Notes: generated from the letters alone by a model not told the origin. Counted from the first letter of the stretch, positions 8,972 to 21,962 are shown. The stretch is DNA of 64,000 bases from Vibrio zhanjiangensis (GCF_030161235.1 NZ_BSPW01000044.1:62001-126000); one strand, 5' to 3'. Made by a program: numbers and translations.

Positions 8972-11668
8972 ATGACACAAATTACTGTTAAGGCTCTAAG
9001 TGAAGAGATCGGCACTCCGGTCGATCGCTTATTGGAGCAACTTGCTGATGCTGGTATGGCAAAGGCAAGCGCAGACCGAGTGAGTGAAGAAGAGAAACAG
9101 AAACTTCTTACCCACTTAAAAAAAGAGCATGGTGATACTTCTGGTGAAGCTGAACCAACTCGTTTGACTCTACAGAGAAAAACTCGCAGCACTCTTAGTG
9201 TGAATGCTGGTGGAGGCAAGAGTAAAGATGTTCAAATCGAAGTTCGCAAGAAACGAACTTATGTGAAGCGCAGCATTATCGAAGACGAAGCAAATCGTGA
9301 AGCTGAGGAAGCAGCAAAGCGTGAAGCCGAAGAGCTTGCGAAGCGTGAGGCTGAAGAAGCAGCAAAACGTGAAGCTGCAGAGAAAGCACAACGCGAGGCT
9401 GAAGAAAAGGCAAAACGAGAAGCGGATGCAAAACGTGAAGCCGAAGAAAAAGCCAAACGCGTACAAGCTGATAAGGCTAAAAAAGACATGAATGCAAAAA
9501 GTGCCGAATTGACCGCGCAAGCGAAAAAAGAAGCAGACGATCTCAAACGTCGTCAAGAAGAAGAAGCTCAGCGTAAAGCTGAGCAAGAGGCGGCAAAGCT
9601 GGTTGAAGAAGCTCGTAAACTCGCTGAAGAAAATGAAGCTCGTTGGAGCGAAGAAGAGCAGAAGAAAAAAGAACTCGAGAACTCTGATTACCATGTCACA
9701 ACATCATCTTATGCACGTGAAGCAGAAGATGCTGCTGATCGCAATGAAGAAGGTGGGCGTCGTAAGAAGAAAAGATCTAAGCCTTCAACTAAAGACGAAG
9801 AATCAGGACGTGGTAACGGGCGAGCGCCTCGCCTTGGAAAAGGTCGTAACAAAGGTAAGCTTGCCAAGCCTGCTTCTATGCAGCAAGGTTTTGATAAAAC
9901 AGCCGTTGTAGCGAAAGCGGATGTGGTTATTGGTGAAACTATCGTTGTCTCTGAACTGGCTAGTAAAATGTCAGTGAAGGGTACTGAAGTCATCAAAGTG
10001 ATGATGAAAATGGGTGCAATGGCAACGATTAACCAAGTGATCGATCAGGAAACGGCTCAGCTTGTGGCTGAAGAAATGGGTCACAAAGTGATTCTGCGTA
10101 AAGAAAACGAGCTTGAAGAAGCGGTATTATCAGATCGAGATAACGACGCGGAAGCAGTGCCTCGTGCTCCTGTTGTTACTATCATGGGCCACGTAGACCA
10201 TGGTAAAACCTCAACGCTTGACTACATTCGTAAAGCACACGTTGCGTCAGGTGAAGCTGGGGGGATTACTCAGCATATTGGTGCATACCACGTTGAAACT
10301 GATAACGGTATGATTACTTTTCTTGATACACCGGGACACGCAGCGTTTACGGCGATGCGTGCACGTGGTGCTCAAGCGACAGATATTGTTGTACTGGTTG
10401 TTGCAGCTGATGATGGCGTAATGCCGCAAACAATCGAAGCTATCCAGCACGCGAAAGCAGCTGGCGTGCCACTTATTGTTGCGGTTAACAAAATCGATAA
10501 AGAAGATGCAAATCCAGACAATGTTAAGAACGAACTTGCTCAATATGACGTCATTCCAGAAGAGTGGGGCGGCGAGAATATGTTTGTACATATCTCAGCT
10601 AAGCAAGGTACAAATATTGAAGGACTACTAGAAACGATTCTTCTGCAATCTGAAGTTCTTGAACTTACAGCAGTAGAAGAAGGCATGGCATCTGGCGTTG
10701 TGGTTGAATCTCGTCTTGATAAAGGACGTGGTCCAGTTGCGACCGTTCTCGTTCAGTCTGGTACTCTGAATAAGGGTGACATCGTTCTATGTGGTCAAGA
10801 ATATGGCCGCGTTCGTGCAATGCGCGATGAAAACGGTCAAGAAGTGACGAGCGCAGGCCCTTCTATTCCTGTTGAAATTCTTGGTCTTTCCGGTGTTCCA
10901 GCATCTGGTGATGAAGCAACGGTTGTACGTGATGAACGTAAAGCGCGTGAAGTCGCAAACTATCGTCAAGGTAAGTTCCGCGAAGTGAAGCTTGCACGTC
11001 AGCAGAAAGCGAAACTAGAGAATATGTTCTCGAACATGGCTGCTGGTGAGGTTGCTGAGCTGAACGTTGTTCTTAAAGCGGATGTTCAGGGCTCTGTTGA
11101 AGCCATTTCTGACTCGCTTGTGAAGCTTTCTACTGATGAAGTAAAAGTGAATATTGTCGGCTCAGGTGTGGGTGGTATTACTGAAACTGATGCTGTATTG
11201 GCAGCGGCTTCAAATGCTATCATTCTTGGCTTTAACGTGCGTGCGGACGCGACTGCTCGCCGTACCGTTGAGAATGAAAACCTAGATTTGCGTTACTACT
11301 CAATCATTTACCAACTAATTGATGAAGTGAAACAAGCGATGGGCGGAATGCTGGCTCCGGAATTCAAGCAAGAAATTATCGGTCTTGCTGAAGTTCGTGA
11401 TGTATTTAAGTCGCCTAAGCTTGGTGCTATTGCAGGTTGTATGGTGACTGAAGGCTTGATTAAGCGTAACAATCCTATCCGCGTACTACGCGATAACGTT
11501 GTTATTTATGAAGGTGAACTGGAGTCACTTCGTCGCTTTAAAGATGATGTTCAAGAAGTTAAGAATGGCTACGAATGTGGTATCGGCGTGAAGAACTACA
11601 ATGATGTTCGCGTGGGTGACCAAATTGAAGTATTTGAAGTCGTTGAAATACAACGTACTCTTGATTAA
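8972..11668 (+). CDS. infB: Translation initiation factor IF-2
   Basis: GTPase that places fMet-tRNA in the ribosomal P site. It has 898 residues (E. coli 890). An N-terminal IF2N domain (about 1-55) is followed by a long charged helical linker of repeated KREAEE units (about residues 108-220), a second IF2N-like domain near 325-385, and the G domain with GHVDHGKT (406-413), DTPGHAAF and NKIDK, then domains II-IV including the fMet-tRNA-binding C-terminus. A strong AAGGAGG precedes ATG 8972. Internal starts giving shorter IF2 forms are known in E. coli and may exist here. The gene is the third in the rimP operon and rbfA follows after 103 bases. Confidence 0.97.
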   Translation: MTQITVKALSEEIGTPVDRLLEQLADAGMAKASADRVSEEEKQKLLTHLKKEHGDTSGEAEPTRLTLQRKTRSTLSVNAGGGKSKDVQIEVRKKRTYVKRSIIEDEANREAEEAAKREAEELAKREAEEAAKREAAEKAQREAEEKAKREADAKREAEEKAKRVQADKAKKDMNAKSAELTAQAKKEADDLKRRQEEEAQRKAEQEAAKLVEEARKLAEENEARWSEEEQKKKELENSDYHVTTSSYAREAEDAADRNEEGGRRKKKRSKPSTKDEESGRGNGRAPRLGKGRNKGKLAKPASMQQGFDKTAVVAKADVVIGETIVVSELASKMSVKGTEVIKVMMKMGAMATINQVIDQETAQLVAEEMGHKVILRKENELEEAVLSDRDNDAEAVPRAPVVTIMGHVDHGKTSTLDYIRKAHVASGEAGGITQHIGAYHVETDNGMITFLDTPGHAAFTAMRARGAQATDIVVLVVAADDGVMPQTIEAIQHAKAAGVPLIVAVNKIDKEDANPDNVKNELAQYDVIPEEWGGENMFVHISAKQGTNIEGLLETILLQSEVLELTAVEEGMASGVVVESRLDKGRGPVATVLVQSGTLNKGDIVLCGQEYGRVRAMRDENGQEVTSAGPSIPVEILGLSGVPASGDEATVVRDERKAREVANYRQGKFREVKLARQQKAKLENMFSNMAAGEVAELNVVLKADVQGSVEAISDSLVKLSTDEVKVNIVGSGVGGITETDAVLAAASNAIILGFNVRADATARRTVENENLDLRYYSIIYQLIDEVKQAMGGMLAPEFKQEIIGLAEVRDVFKSPKLGAIAGCMVTEGLIKRNNPIRVLRDNVVIYEGELESLRRFKDDVQEVKNGYECGIGVKNYNDVRVGDQIEVFEVVEIQRTLD

Positions 11669-11720
11669 TTGACTAAACCAGCTTTGAAAATTAAGCGGTA
11701 ATTGGTTGTTGAATACGCCA

Positions 11721-11748
11721 TGGGGGGCTGGTTATGACCATCCCCCCA
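11721..11748 (+). terminator. GC-rich hairpin between infB and rbfA, possible attenuator
   Basis: TGGGGGG pairs with CCCCCCA, and inside it GGT pairs with ACC around a TATG loop. The sequence TTCTTTCT follows, a weak U tract. It could limit read-through from infB into rbfA-truB or stabilise the infB 3' end. Confidence 0.55.
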
Positions 11749-11771
11749 TTCTTTCTAATAAGAGAAAAGAT

Positions 11772-12185
11772 ATGTCAAAAGAATTTAGCCGTACGCAGCG
11801 CGTTTCACAGCAGCTGCAAAAAGAATTGGCCATGATCTTACAAAGAGAAGTTCGTGACTCACGTTTGGGCATGGTGACCATTTCTGATGTTGAAGTGTCA
11901 CGAGACCTCGCTTATGCAAAAGTGTTTGTCACTTTTTTGTGTGTTGGTGAGCAAACACCAGAGTCGTGTCTTACTGCATTGCGTGAGCATGAAGTCCATA
12001 TTCGTATGATGTTGGGTAAGCGAATTCGGTTGCGCCTAACGCCAGAGATTCGTTTCCATTATGATAATACTCTGGTTGAAGGGATGCGTATGTCGAATTT
12101 GGTGAGTGAAGTCATTAGTGAAGACAAACGCAAGCAAAAAGACGCCGGTCGTGAAGACGGTAATCCAGAAGAGGGTAAGGCTTGA
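11772..12185 (+). CDS. rbfA: Ribosome-binding factor A
   Basis: KH-fold protein that matures the 5' end of 16S rRNA in 30S precursors, important in cold. The 137 residues (E. coli 133) begin [20 protein letters not shown] at ATG 11772, preceded by AGAGAAAAGA; upstream in-frame starts would translate the hairpin region and are rejected. Conserved segments are [13 protein letters not shown] and [17 protein letters not shown]. The lysine-rich, acidic C-terminal tail is typical. The stop TGA overlaps the truB start by one base (TGATG), implying translational coupling. Confidence 0.95.
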   Translation: MSKEFSRTQRVSQQLQKELAMILQREVRDSRLGMVTISDVEVSRDLAYAKVFVTFLCVGEQTPESCLTALREHEVHIRMMLGKRIRLRLTPEIRFHYDNTLVEGMRMSNLVSEVISEDKRKQKDAGREDGNPEEGKA

Positions 12186-13132
12186 TGGCTCGTCGTCGTA
12201 AGGGTCGTCCAGTCAATGGTGTAGTCCTGTTGGATAAACCAACGGGCATTTCATCGAATGACGCTCTGCAAAAAGTAAAACGCCTATATTTTGCAGAGAA
12301 AGCAGGCCACACGGGGGCTTTAGATCCTCTTGCTACGGGCATGTTACCTATCTGTTTGGGCGAGGCGACTAAGTTTTCTCAATTTCTGTTGGATTCAGAT
12401 AAGCGCTATCGAGTAATTGCGAAGCTTGGCCAGCGCACTGATACTTCTGATTCTGATGGTCAAGTTGTTGAGACGCGTCCAGTCAATGTTTCTCTCGAAC
12501 ACCTAGAAAACTGTATTGATAGATTTCGTGGTGAATCTGAGCAGATTCCTTCGATGTTTTCGGCGTTAAAATATCAAGGTAAGCCACTTTACGAGTATGC
12601 GCGTCAAGGGATAGAAGTACCTCGTGAAGCTCGCAAGATAAAGGTATATGAAATTTTACTTCATCGTTTTGAAGCCGATGAAGTTGAGATGGAAGTGCAT
12701 TGCTCTAAAGGTACTTATATTCGTACCATAGTTGATGATCTTGGTGAAATGCTTGGTTGTGGGGCGCACGTTACTATGCTTCGTCGTACAGGTGTTGCTA
12801 ACTACCCATACGAAAAAATGGTCACGCTAGAGCAGCTCAATGAGCTACTGGAACAAGCACACCGTGATGAAGTTGCTCCTAAAGAACTTCTCGACCCTTT
12901 ACTTTTGCCTATGGATACGGCGGTTGAAGATTTGCCAGAAGTTAATTTAAACGCTGAGCTGACAGAGTTGGTGCAGCATGGTATGCCTGTTCAAGTTTTT
13001 GGGGTTCCGGATGCAGCTGTGCTGCGAATGACCTCCGGTGACCAACGTACTTTTATTGGTGTGGCTGAGTTAAATGACGATGGTAAAGTTGCACCGAAGC
13101 GGTTGGTTGTATTTCGTAGCGAAACCGATTAA
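12185..13132 (+). CDS. truB: tRNA pseudouridine(55) synthase
   Basis: Makes pseudouridine 55 in the T loop of tRNAs. It has 315 residues (E. coli 314). The catalytic aspartate lies in [15 protein letters not shown]; other conserved parts are [14 protein letters not shown] and [16 protein letters not shown], and a PUA-like domain forms the C-terminus ending [11 protein letters not shown] take ATG 12185, which overlaps the rbfA stop, rather than the TTG three bases upstream. A terminator follows at once; rpsO and pnp, which normally come next, are not in the window. Confidence 0.96.
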   Translation: MARRRKGRPVNGVVLLDKPTGISSNDALQKVKRLYFAEKAGHTGALDPLATGMLPICLGEATKFSQFLLDSDKRYRVIAKLGQRTDTSDSDGQVVETRPVNVSLEHLENCIDRFRGESEQIPSMFSALKYQGKPLYEYARQGIEVPREARKIKVYEILLHRFEADEVEMEVHCSKGTYIRTIVDDLGEMLGCGAHVTMLRRTGVANYPYEKMVTLEQLNELLEQAHRDEVAPKELLDPLLLPMDTAVEDLPEVNLNAELTELVQHGMPVQVFGVPDAAVLRMTSGDQRTFIGVAELNDDGKVAPKRLVVFRSETD

Positions 13133-13142
13133 CCAAGGCTTT

Positions 13143-13170
13143 AAAGCCGAAGTGTGATGTTTCGGCTTTT
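13143..13170 (+). terminator. Intrinsic terminator of the rimP-truB operon
   Basis: AAAGCCGAA pairs with TTCGGCTTT across a nine-base loop and ends in four T residues. It lies ten bases after the truB stop and before the convergent DUF1499 gene. Confidence 0.8.
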
Positions 13171-13186
13171 GTATAATCCTATTTAT

Positions 13187-13615
13187 TTATTGAATCAGAT
13201 TATCTGCTTTGAGTAATTCTCGTAATTGGTCGGCTCGTTTTCTATTTACGCCGAAATCAGAATACCCGAGTCGAGACTCAGATCTTACGATCAAACTATT
13301 TCCCTCAATTCTCAGCTCAAGATCATCAACGAAACGCATGATTTTTGAGGTACATTCTATACGTAAGTAATGGTCTTGCTGTTCGGCGAGTTTTGCTCCT
13401 GGTAAACGGAGTGCAGCTTGTTCAACCAAATTCAAGTTAGCCCGTTCAGTCAATCTAAATGGCTCGATATTGTAGGCATCCCGGTTATCTTGCGTTGAGA
13501 CACAATTTGGCTTGTTACCACAAGGCAACAAACTGCGATCTGTCATTTTCTGAACTCCTTGGCTACAAGCGGTTAAGATTGAGAGTGACAAACACGTTAA
13601 GATGGTTTTTATCAT
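13187..13615 (-). CDS. DUF1499-family lipoprotein
   Basis: Predicted lipoprotein of 142 residues. The N-terminus MIKTILTCLSLSILTAC is a short signal peptide with lipobox LTAC, so Cys17 would be lipidated. The rest matches the DUF1499 pattern: LPCGNKPNCVST near the start, IMRFVDDLELRIEGNSLIVRSESRLGYSDFGVNRKRA near the end (described here in parts). Function is unknown to me. The gene is alone between the truB terminator and the gltD terminator; AGGG lies ten bases before its ATG. Confidence 0.8.
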   Translation of the reverse strand: MIKTILTCLSLSILTACSQGVQKMTDRSLLPCGNKPNCVSTQDNRDAYNIEPFRLTERANLNLVEQAALRLPGAKLAEQQDHYLRIECTSKIMRFVDDLELRIEGNSLIVRSESRLGYSDFGVNRKRADQLRELLKADNLIQ

Positions 13616-13657
13616 TTAAAATGTCCCTGTTGAGTAGAGCATTTAAGCCATCATTAT

Positions 13658-13693
13658 AAAAAAGGGTCGACGCGAATACGTCAACCCTTTTTG
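13658..13693 (-). terminator. Intrinsic terminator of gltBD (bidirectional shape)
   Basis: On the minus strand AAAAAGGGTTGACG pairs with its partner through one mismatch around a six-base loop, followed by a T run. It starts 16 bases after the gltD stop. Confidence 0.85.
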
Positions 13694-13708
13694 TGTGTTT
13701 ATGCTGGC

Positions 13709-15124
<1,416 letters not shown>

Positions 15125-15141
15125 TCAGATATCCTCCTTGA

Positions 15142-18100
15142 TTACTGTGCTTGAACGCGCAGCTCGGCTGCACTGCGACTTTGATGACCCAGCAGAGTGC
15201 GAAGATCCGCTGCCTTAGGCTTTACAAGGTAGAATTTAGGAATCCATTCATCAAAGTTGGCGAGAATATCTTCAGCATGCACTGAAGCGGTTTCTTCTAA
15301 GTGTTCGGCAATCAATCCGCGTAGATGTTCTTGGTGGATATAAAGATCTGAAAGTGCCAATGCATCAACGGATTCGTCATTTACTCGCCCTTTAAAATCT
15401 TGGTTTTGATCCAACACATAGGCAAAACCACCAGTCATACCCGCGCCGAAGTTGACGCCTGTGGCACCAAGTATTGCGACTATTCCACCGGTCATGTATT
15501 CACAAGCGTTATCTCCCGCACCTTCAATGACGGCTATAGTGCCTGAGTTTCGAACCCCGAAACGCTCGCCAGCTTTACCTGCCGCAAAGAGTTTACCTCC
15601 AGTTGCACCATACAGACAGGTATTGCCTATGATGGTTGCTTGGTTAGATCGAAACGCGGTGCCAAGGTGTGGTTTGATGACAAGTTTACCGCCAGCCATT
15701 CCTTTACCCACATAGTCGTTAGCATCACCGGTGAGATACTGCTCAACACCACCAGCGTTCCATACACCAAAAGATTGTCCAGCGGTCCCATCTAGATACA
15801 GTTTAATAGGAGAGGCGGCCATGCCTTGATTGCCATAACGTTTGGCTATTTCACCTGAAATTCGAGCGCCAATTGAGCGGTCGGTATTGATGACGTTATA
15901 GAAAAAGTTTGCCGATTTACGTCCCTCAATCGCAGAGAGCGCATCATCGAGGATTTTTTGGTTAAGTTCACCCTTGTCAAATGGTGTATTTGGCTCTGTC
16001 CAAAACAATGGGTGTTGCTCTGGTGAGACTGGAGCCTCCAGTATGTGACTTAAATCTAGCTTGGCTTGTTTCGCCGTTATGCCCTCGATAACTTCTAACA
16101 GATCGGTACGGCCAATTAGGTCGGTTAGTTTTTCAACCCCCAGCTCAGAGAGTAGTGTGCGGACTTCATCAGCGAGACCGACAAAGTAGTTCATGACCTG
16201 CTCTGGCAAGCCTTTGAAATACTCCTTGCGTAAGGTTTCGTCTTGAGTCGCAACACCTGTTGCACAGTTATTTAGGTGACAGATACGCAAGAATTTACAT
16301 CCCATGGCGACCATAGGCGCAGTGCCAAAGCCAAAGCTTTCTGCCCCTAATATCGCTGCCTTAACGACATCTAAACCGGTTTTCAGACCACCGTCGACTT
16401 GCAGACGAATTTTATGCCGCAATCCGTTTGTCACTAATGCTTGTTGAGTTTCCGCCAGTCCTAGTTCCCAAGGACATCCCGCATATTTCACTGAAGTAAG
16501 AGGGCTAGCCGCAGTACCACCATCATAGCCAGATATAGTGATAAGGTCGGCATAGGCTTTGGCGACACCGGTTGCAATCGTCCCTACGCCGGGTTCGCTA
16601 ACCAGTTTGACGGAAACCAAAGCTTTGGGGTTAACCTGTTTTAAATCAAAGATCAATTGAGCAAGATCTTCGATGGAATAAATATCGTGATGTGGTGGAG
16701 GCGAGATAAGTGTTACGCCTTGCACAGAATAACGAAGCTTGGCGATTTCAGCGGTCACTTTGTGGCCAGGGAGTTGTCCGCCTTCTCCTGGCTTTGCACC
16801 TTGAGCCACTTTTATTTGCAGTACGTCTGCGTTTGTCAGGTAGTGAGGTGTTACTCCAAAGCGTCCTGAAGCAATCTGCTTAATACGAGAGTTACGCTCG
16901 GTCCCAAAACGGCGAGGATCTTCACCGCCTTCACCCGAATTCGAATACCCTCCCAAGCGATTCATTGCTGTGGCTAATGCTTCATGAGCTTCTGGGCTCA
17001 ATGCACCAATTGACATGGCCGCTGAATCAAAGCGTTTGAAAAGCTCGGTATTTGGCTCAATTCGCTCGAGTGGCAGAGGGTTTTGGGATTTCTTTAGCTT
17101 CATTAAGTCGCGCAGTGTGGCAACGGGTCTTTGATTGACTTGTTGAGAAAAGCTTATGTAATCAGTTGCATCCCCAGATCTTACCGCTTGCTGTAAGGTA
17201 CCGACGACATCTGGGTTATACGCATGGTATTCACCGCCATGAACGTATTTAAGCAAACCACCATGATCAATGGCTTTTCTTTTCGCCCAAGCTTTTTGAG
17301 ATAAATTGAATAAATCCTGCTGGAAATCCTCAAAGCTTGCCCCTTGGATACGTGTCGATACACCATGAAAACATAGGTCAACGACCTCACAATTTAATCC
17401 TACCGCCTCGAATAATTGTGAACAGCGATAGGAAGCAATGGTCGAAATACCCATTTTCGACATGATTTTGTATAGGCCCTTATTGATACCATTTTGGTAG
17501 TTCTGCATCACGTCGCGATAATTTTTGTCTAACACCCCATCATCGATTAATTTTCCTAGGGATTCATAGGCTAAGTATGGATAGATGGCGGTTGCTCCAA
17601 AGCCCAACAGCACCGCGAATTGGTGTGGATCTCGAGCGGTTGCCGTTTCTACGATTATATTGGCGTCGCAGCGCAGATTTTCTTCTATCAATCGGCGTTG
17701 AACCGCTCCTACTGCCATAGCCGCTGGGATCGGGAGTTTTCCTTTGACCAAAGTTTTATCCGATAGAACAACCAATACGGTTCCATCTTTGACTCGCTTC
17801 ACCGCTTGTTCGCACACGTCATGTATGGCTTGTTTTAGGTTTTTGGTATTCGGGTCGTAATTGATATCAATGATGGTGTTACGATAGTGAGCATCAGAGA
17901 GTTCAAGCAGCTGCTGCATGTCCGAATATAGCAACACAGGAGAATCAAATGTCACTCTGTGGGCATGACCATCAGTTTCACAGAATACATTCATTTCTTG
18001 ACCAACACTGGTTGCCAGAGACATGACATGCTTTTCACGTAATGGGTCTATTGGCGGGTTAGTGACTTGGGCAAATTTCTGTCTGAAGTAATCGGTGAGC

Positions 18101-19605
18101 AAACATTCTTTTGAAGAGAGTACGGCCATTGGTGTGTCATCGCCCATCGACCCTACAGCCTCTTGGCCCATATCCCCCAGAACTCTTAGAACCTGGTCGA
18201 TTTCTTCATTGCTCATCGCAAATTGCTTTTGATAAGTTTGAAGAAGGCTATTGTCAAAGTCGCGTGCGCCGACTTGGTTATCTGGTAATTGAGAAAATGG
18301 CGTAAGCTTATGAACATTATTATCCATCCACTCTTTATATGGATGGCGGTTCTTCAGATCATTGTCGATATCACTGGATTGCCATAGTTTACCGCGGCGA
18401 GTATCGACGACGAGTAACTCACCTGGACCGACTCGACCTTTTTGCGCCACTTCATCTGGCGCATAATCCCAGATACCCACCTCTGAGGCTAAAGTAATAA
18501 GCTGATCTTTGGTGATTACATAGCGGGCAGGGCGCAAACCATTGCGGTCAAGGTTACACGCTGCATAGCGACCATCAGATAGAACAATGCCTGCTGGACC
18601 ATCCCAAGGTTCCATATGTTTTGAGTTAAAGTCGTAAAATGCGCGTAACTCTGGATCCATATCTGGGTGATTTTGCCAAGCGGGTGGAACGAGCATTCGC
18701 ATGGCTCGAAACACATCCATACCACCAGCCAAAAATAGATCGAGCATATTGTCTAAACTGGATGAGTCTGAGCCTGTTTCATTGACAAAAGGTGCAGCGG
18801 TTTGTAAATCTGGAAGTAAGGGGGAAGCAAATTTATAAGCACGTGCTCTAGCCCATTGTCGGTTCCCTTCAATGGTATTGATTTCACCATTATGGGCAAG
18901 GTAACGAAAAGGTTGGGCGAGAGGCCATCGTGGTTGAGTATTGGTCGAAAACCGTTGGTGGAATAAGCAGATAGCAGACTCCATACGCAAATCAGCAAGA
19001 TCGAGATAAAAGCGAGGTAAATCTGCTGGCATACAAAGGCCTTTGTACACCAGTACTTGAGTTGACAAGCTGCATATGTAGAAATCGTTATCGCTCACTA
19101 TTTGTTTTTCTATGCGTCTTCGAGCAATGTAAAGACGACGTTCTATGTCTCGCTCACGCCAACCTGCAGGGGCTGAAATAAAAACCTGTTGGATATCGGG
19201 TAGTGAATCGTAAGCGATAGACCCGAGCACATCTGGATTTGTGGGCAGTTTTCGCCAGCCTGCTACCGTTAAGGTTTCTTGGGCTAATTCTTTGTTGATA
19301 ATCTCTTTAGCTGATTGAGCTTTTATGGGATCTTGGCTGAAAAATACCATGCCAATAGCATACTGTTTGCCAAGTTTAAAACCGTGTTCTTCTGCGATGA
19401 GACGGAGGTAAGAGTCGGGCTTTTGCAATAGCAGGCCACAGCCGTCACCTGTTTTACCATCTGCAGCAATGCCACCACGATGCGTCATTCGATCAAGTGC
19501 TGAAATTGCAGTACGAACCAATTTGTGACTAGGTTGCCCCTCCATGTGTGCGATCAAACCAAATCCACAGTTGTCTTTTTCAAGGCTTGGATCATATAAA
19601 GCCAT
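15142..19605 (-). CDS. gltB: Glutamate synthase (NADPH), large subunit
   Basis: Makes two glutamates from glutamine and 2-oxoglutarate in ammonia assimilation. I start at ATG 19605 (1487 residues), preceded by GGGAGA; a longer frame to 19653 lacks family similarity. The leader [12 protein letters not shown] is expected to be cleaved to expose catalytic Cys13 (CGFGLIAHM), the glutaminase nucleophile. The central FMN domain holds [28 protein letters not shown] and GGLKTGLDV, and the 3Fe-4S ligands are in [15 protein letters not shown]. The C-terminal beta-helix has [14 protein letters not shown] and [11 protein letters not shown]. It forms an operon with gltD. Confidence 0.97.
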   Translation of the reverse strand: MALYDPSLEKDNCGFGLIAHMEGQPSHKLVRTAISALDRMTHRGGIAADGKTGDGCGLLLQKPDSYLRLIAEEHGFKLGKQYAIGMVFFSQDPIKAQSAKEIINKELAQETLTVAGWRKLPTNPDVLGSIAYDSLPDIQQVFISAPAGWRERDIERRLYIARRRIEKQIVSDNDFYICSLSTQVLVYKGLCMPADLPRFYLDLADLRMESAICLFHQRFSTNTQPRWPLAQPFRYLAHNGEINTIEGNRQWARARAYKFASPLLPDLQTAAPFVNETGSDSSSLDNMLDLFLAGGMDVFRAMRMLVPPAWQNHPDMDPELRAFYDFNSKHMEPWDGPAGIVLSDGRYAACNLDRNGLRPARYVITKDQLITLASEVGIWDYAPDEVAQKGRVGPGELLVVDTRRGKLWQSSDIDNDLKNRHPYKEWMDNNVHKLTPFSQLPDNQVGARDFDNSLLQTYQKQFAMSNEEIDQVLRVLGDMGQEAVGSMGDDTPMAVLSSKECLLTDYFRQKFAQVTNPPIDPLREKHVMSLATSVGQEMNVFCETDGHAHRVTFDSPVLLYSDMQQLLELSDAHYRNTIIDINYDPNTKNLKQAIHDVCEQAVKRVKDGTVLVVLSDKTLVKGKLPIPAAMAVGAVQRRLIEENLRCDANIIVETATARDPHQFAVLLGFGATAIYPYLAYESLGKLIDDGVLDKNYRDVMQNYQNGINKGLYKIMSKMGISTIASYRCSQLFEAVGLNCEVVDLCFHGVSTRIQGASFEDFQQDLFNLSQKAWAKRKAIDHGGLLKYVHGGEYHAYNPDVVGTLQQAVRSGDATDYISFSQQVNQRPVATLRDLMKLKKSQNPLPLERIEPNTELFKRFDSAAMSIGALSPEAHEALATAMNRLGGYSNSGEGGEDPRRFGTERNSRIKQIASGRFGVTPHYLTNADVLQIKVAQGAKPGEGGQLPGHKVTAEIAKLRYSVQGVTLISPPPHHDIYSIEDLAQLIFDLKQVNPKALVSVKLVSEPGVGTIATGVAKAYADLITISGYDGGTAASPLTSVKYAGCPWELGLAETQQALVTNGLRHKIRLQVDGGLKTGLDVVKAAILGAESFGFGTAPMVAMGCKFLRICHLNNCATGVATQDETLRKEYFKGLPEQVMNYFVGLADEVRTLLSELGVEKLTDLIGRTDLLEVIEGITAKQAKLDLSHILEAPVSPEQHPLFWTEPNTPFDKGELNQKILDDALSAIEGRKSANFFYNVINTDRSIGARISGEIAKRYGNQGMAASPIKLYLDGTAGQSFGVWNAGGVEQYLTGDANDYVGKGMAGGKLVIKPHLGTAFRSNQATIIGNTCLYGATGGKLFAAGKAGERFGVRNSGTIAVIEGAGDNACEYMTGGIVAILGATGVNFGAGMTGGFAYVLDQNQDFKGRVNDESVDALALSDLYIHQEHLRGLIAEHLEETASVHAEDILANFDEWIPKFYLVKPKAADLRTLLGHQSRSAAELRVQAQ

Positions 19606-20133
19606 TGCAATTCTCCCTTTGCTTCTCTGTCTTCCAGACAGTGTTATCCACACAATGAAAGTTTATTTTGGTGGTTATTTATGCGCGGTTTTGAGTTTAA
19701 TTCACATAAATATGTGAGAAAAACCTCTTATTATTTTTCTGTAACATGATGAAATCATTTTCATCAATGCAATCAACCTAAATCTTATGATGTAAAAGGT
19801 CAAGCTTTTGATTAAATATAGCGCAAAAGGTCTATTTAATGATTAAAGTATTTTAAATTGCAATATAAACAATGGGTTATGGTTTTTATTGTTACATTTT
19901 AATAACATTTTGCTAGGCGGTGAATTGGAAAAAATCAGCAGAATATGTGGGCGTTAAGATAAATTCCGGTAGAATTGAGTGGTTATTTACCTTGTTGTTA
20001 GAATCATTCAATATTATTTATAAAAATACAGAGAATCGAGAGAAAAAAACTGAGTCAAGCACAGAAAAATCGGCAGTTGAGTGATATTTTTTGTAGTCTT
20101 ATATGAGTGGTAGCTGAAGGCAGAGAAGTACGA
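19606..20133. other. AT-rich divergent intergenic region, gltB / diguanylate cyclase
   Basis: About 530 bases with no gene, holding the promoters of two divergent units. Visible structure: a perfect palindrome TCACATA-AA-TATGTGA at 19702-19717, about 100 bases upstream of gltB, and TGTTA-N8-TAACA at 19890-19907. Neither fits the CRP consensus orientation. The region is rich in A and T runs; I could not settle on a sigma-70 promoter for either gene. Confidence 0.55.
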
Positions 20134-21882
20134 ATGGATCAAGTATTATACTGGTTGTGGGATACGTCTCATGGGCATGGTTTTGACCTCGTAGTGATAC
20201 TGCTGTTCACTTTTCTTTCAGTTACGCTTTATTATCGTGTGCAGCGGCATATTGAACTTCTTATCCAAGATGCACCATCAGCCCTAATTCTGGTAGAGGC
20301 TAAGTCAGGCAGATTGTTGCTTTCAAATAAGAACGCTATGCAGTTACTGGGCATCCGACGAGTCGGTAAATCATTTTTCTTCCCCGATTCGGTTTCCCGA
20401 GACTTTCTCATGTCAACGGTAGGACTTTTTGCTGGGGAAGGCTTCAAATGCTTTCCTATTGAATGGAAGGTATCGAAAAATAGCCGGATTAAGGTGGAGA
20501 TCACTGGTCGGAGAACGATTTATCGTGGCCGTATTGCTTGGCTTTTATACCTATCATCGCATCAAGCATCACATGCAGAATTAGTGCGTGAAATTGAGTC
20601 GTTATCTATAGTGCGAAGTGCGCTCGACAACTTAACCGAGTTAGTGTTTATTAAAAACAACGAAGGTGAATTGATATCGACGAACAAAGCGTTTGAACGC
20701 TTTTGGGGAGATCGTCAACACGAAGGGTGTGCTGACATTAAAGGGGTTGTTAAAGGCAGAGCCAACAAGCGTCGCTGGACCACCGATGCTGAAGGACGAA
20801 GTTGTTTATTAGAAACATATCAAAATATTCTTATTGCTTCGTCTGGTGAGAGAATAGGTACTATAGGTATCAGCCATGATGTTACGGATTGGTATAACGT
20901 CCAAAAAAGCTTGCGTGATGAAATGGAACGGCGCCGAGATACTGAAGTTGCCTTGGCACAACGTGACACTATTTTGCAAAATATACTTGAGTCTAGTCCA
21001 GATGCTATTGGAATCTTCAATGAAAATATGGTGTATCAGGCTTGTAATAAACCTTTCATAAGAGCATTAGGGATTTCAGATGTTAACGAGTTAATTGGTC
21101 GGCGTCTTCAAGATCTGATACCCAATGATGTATACAGTCGTTTATCGGAAACGGATCAGAAAGTATTGTATGAAGGTAAATCGCTTCGTTACATCGATAC
21201 ATTGGTGGACAGTAAGGGCAATTCGACATGGTACGATGTCGTTAAGTCTCCATTTCGTGATCCTGGCTCAGGCACAAATGGTGTGTTAATTATGGCAAGG
21301 GATGTCTCAGAGCGTTATTTAGCCGCACAAAAACTCGAGCAAGCTAACCAAGAACTGGAGAGATTAAGTTTGGTCGATAGCTTGACCCAGATAGGTAATC
21401 GTCGCTATTTTGATGATCAATTGACTACTTTGTGGTCGTTGCACACTCGAGAGAAAAAACCTCTCACGGTAATGCTTTGTGATATTGATTACTTTAAGGG
21501 ATTTAATGATCATTATGGACACCAAGCTGGTGATGAGGCTTTAGTTAAAGTGGCTCAGGCGTTTCGAGCTGTGTTGAATCGCAGTAGCGATTGTGTGTCT
21601 CGTTATGGTGGTGAGGAATTTGCGTTTATTTTGCCTAATTCGACAGCCGAAGGGGCATATCAAGTCGCCGAAGCTATTCACCTCAAAGTGAGGCAGTTGA
21701 AACTGGAGCATAATGCGTCAAAGGTTTGTCCGATCCTTACCGTCAGTATTGGTATTGCGAGTTTAATTCCAGAACCTTCGGATAAGAGTGAAGGTATAGT
21801 AGCACTTGCTGATAGTGCTTTGTATCAAGCCAAAGCAAATGGCCGCAATCAGACTTGTATTCATCACACATCCGAAGATTAG
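20134..21882 (+). CDS. Membrane-anchored PAS-GGDEF diguanylate cyclase
   Basis: Makes cyclic-di-GMP from GTP. The 582 residues start at ATG 20134, preferred over GTG 20107 which has no clear ribosome site. One membrane helix (about 17-35, VVILLFTFLSVTLYY) is followed by three PAS-like regions (roughly 45-150, 160-265, 285-400; the last two are better defined) and a GGDEF domain from about 410. The active-site motif is GGEEF at 492-496 within SRYGGEEFAFILP, and an RxxD product-inhibition site (RSSD, 483-486) precedes it at the right distance, so an active, feedback-inhibited cyclase is expected. It lies 80 bases before arcB, an arrangement I recall from V. cholerae (VC2370-VC2369). Confidence 0.9.
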   Translation: MDQVLYWLWDTSHGHGFDLVVILLFTFLSVTLYYRVQRHIELLIQDAPSALILVEAKSGRLLLSNKNAMQLLGIRRVGKSFFFPDSVSRDFLMSTVGLFAGEGFKCFPIEWKVSKNSRIKVEITGRRTIYRGRIAWLLYLSSHQASHAELVREIESLSIVRSALDNLTELVFIKNNEGELISTNKAFERFWGDRQHEGCADIKGVVKGRANKRRWTTDAEGRSCLLETYQNILIASSGERIGTIGISHDVTDWYNVQKSLRDEMERRRDTEVALAQRDTILQNILESSPDAIGIFNENMVYQACNKPFIRALGISDVNELIGRRLQDLIPNDVYSRLSETDQKVLYEGKSLRYIDTLVDSKGNSTWYDVVKSPFRDPGSGTNGVLIMARDVSERYLAAQKLEQANQELERLSLVDSLTQIGNRRYFDDQLTTLWSLHTREKKPLTVMLCDIDYFKGFNDHYGHQAGDEALVKVAQAFRAVLNRSSDCVSRYGGEEFAFILPNSTAEGAYQVAEAIHLKVRQLKLEHNASKVCPILTVSIGIASLIPEPSDKSEGIVALADSALYQAKANGRNQTCIHHTSED

Positions 21883-21962
21883 AGCGCAGTTGGAATTAGA
21901 ATTCTTAGCCGTGTGAAGTCAAAAAAGGTAGAATTTCACTATCTTATCGCACGGAGCGCCTA

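Noticed and set aside
9170..9694. 174-codon minus-strand open frame opposite infB
   Set aside because: It is a Phe/Leu/Ser-rich antisense shadow of the IF2 charged repeat tract; no ribosome site or family resemblance.
19702..19717. CRP site upstream of gltB
   Set aside because: The half-sites read TCACA...TGTGA, the reverse of the CRP order TGTGA...TCACA, and the spacing is wrong.
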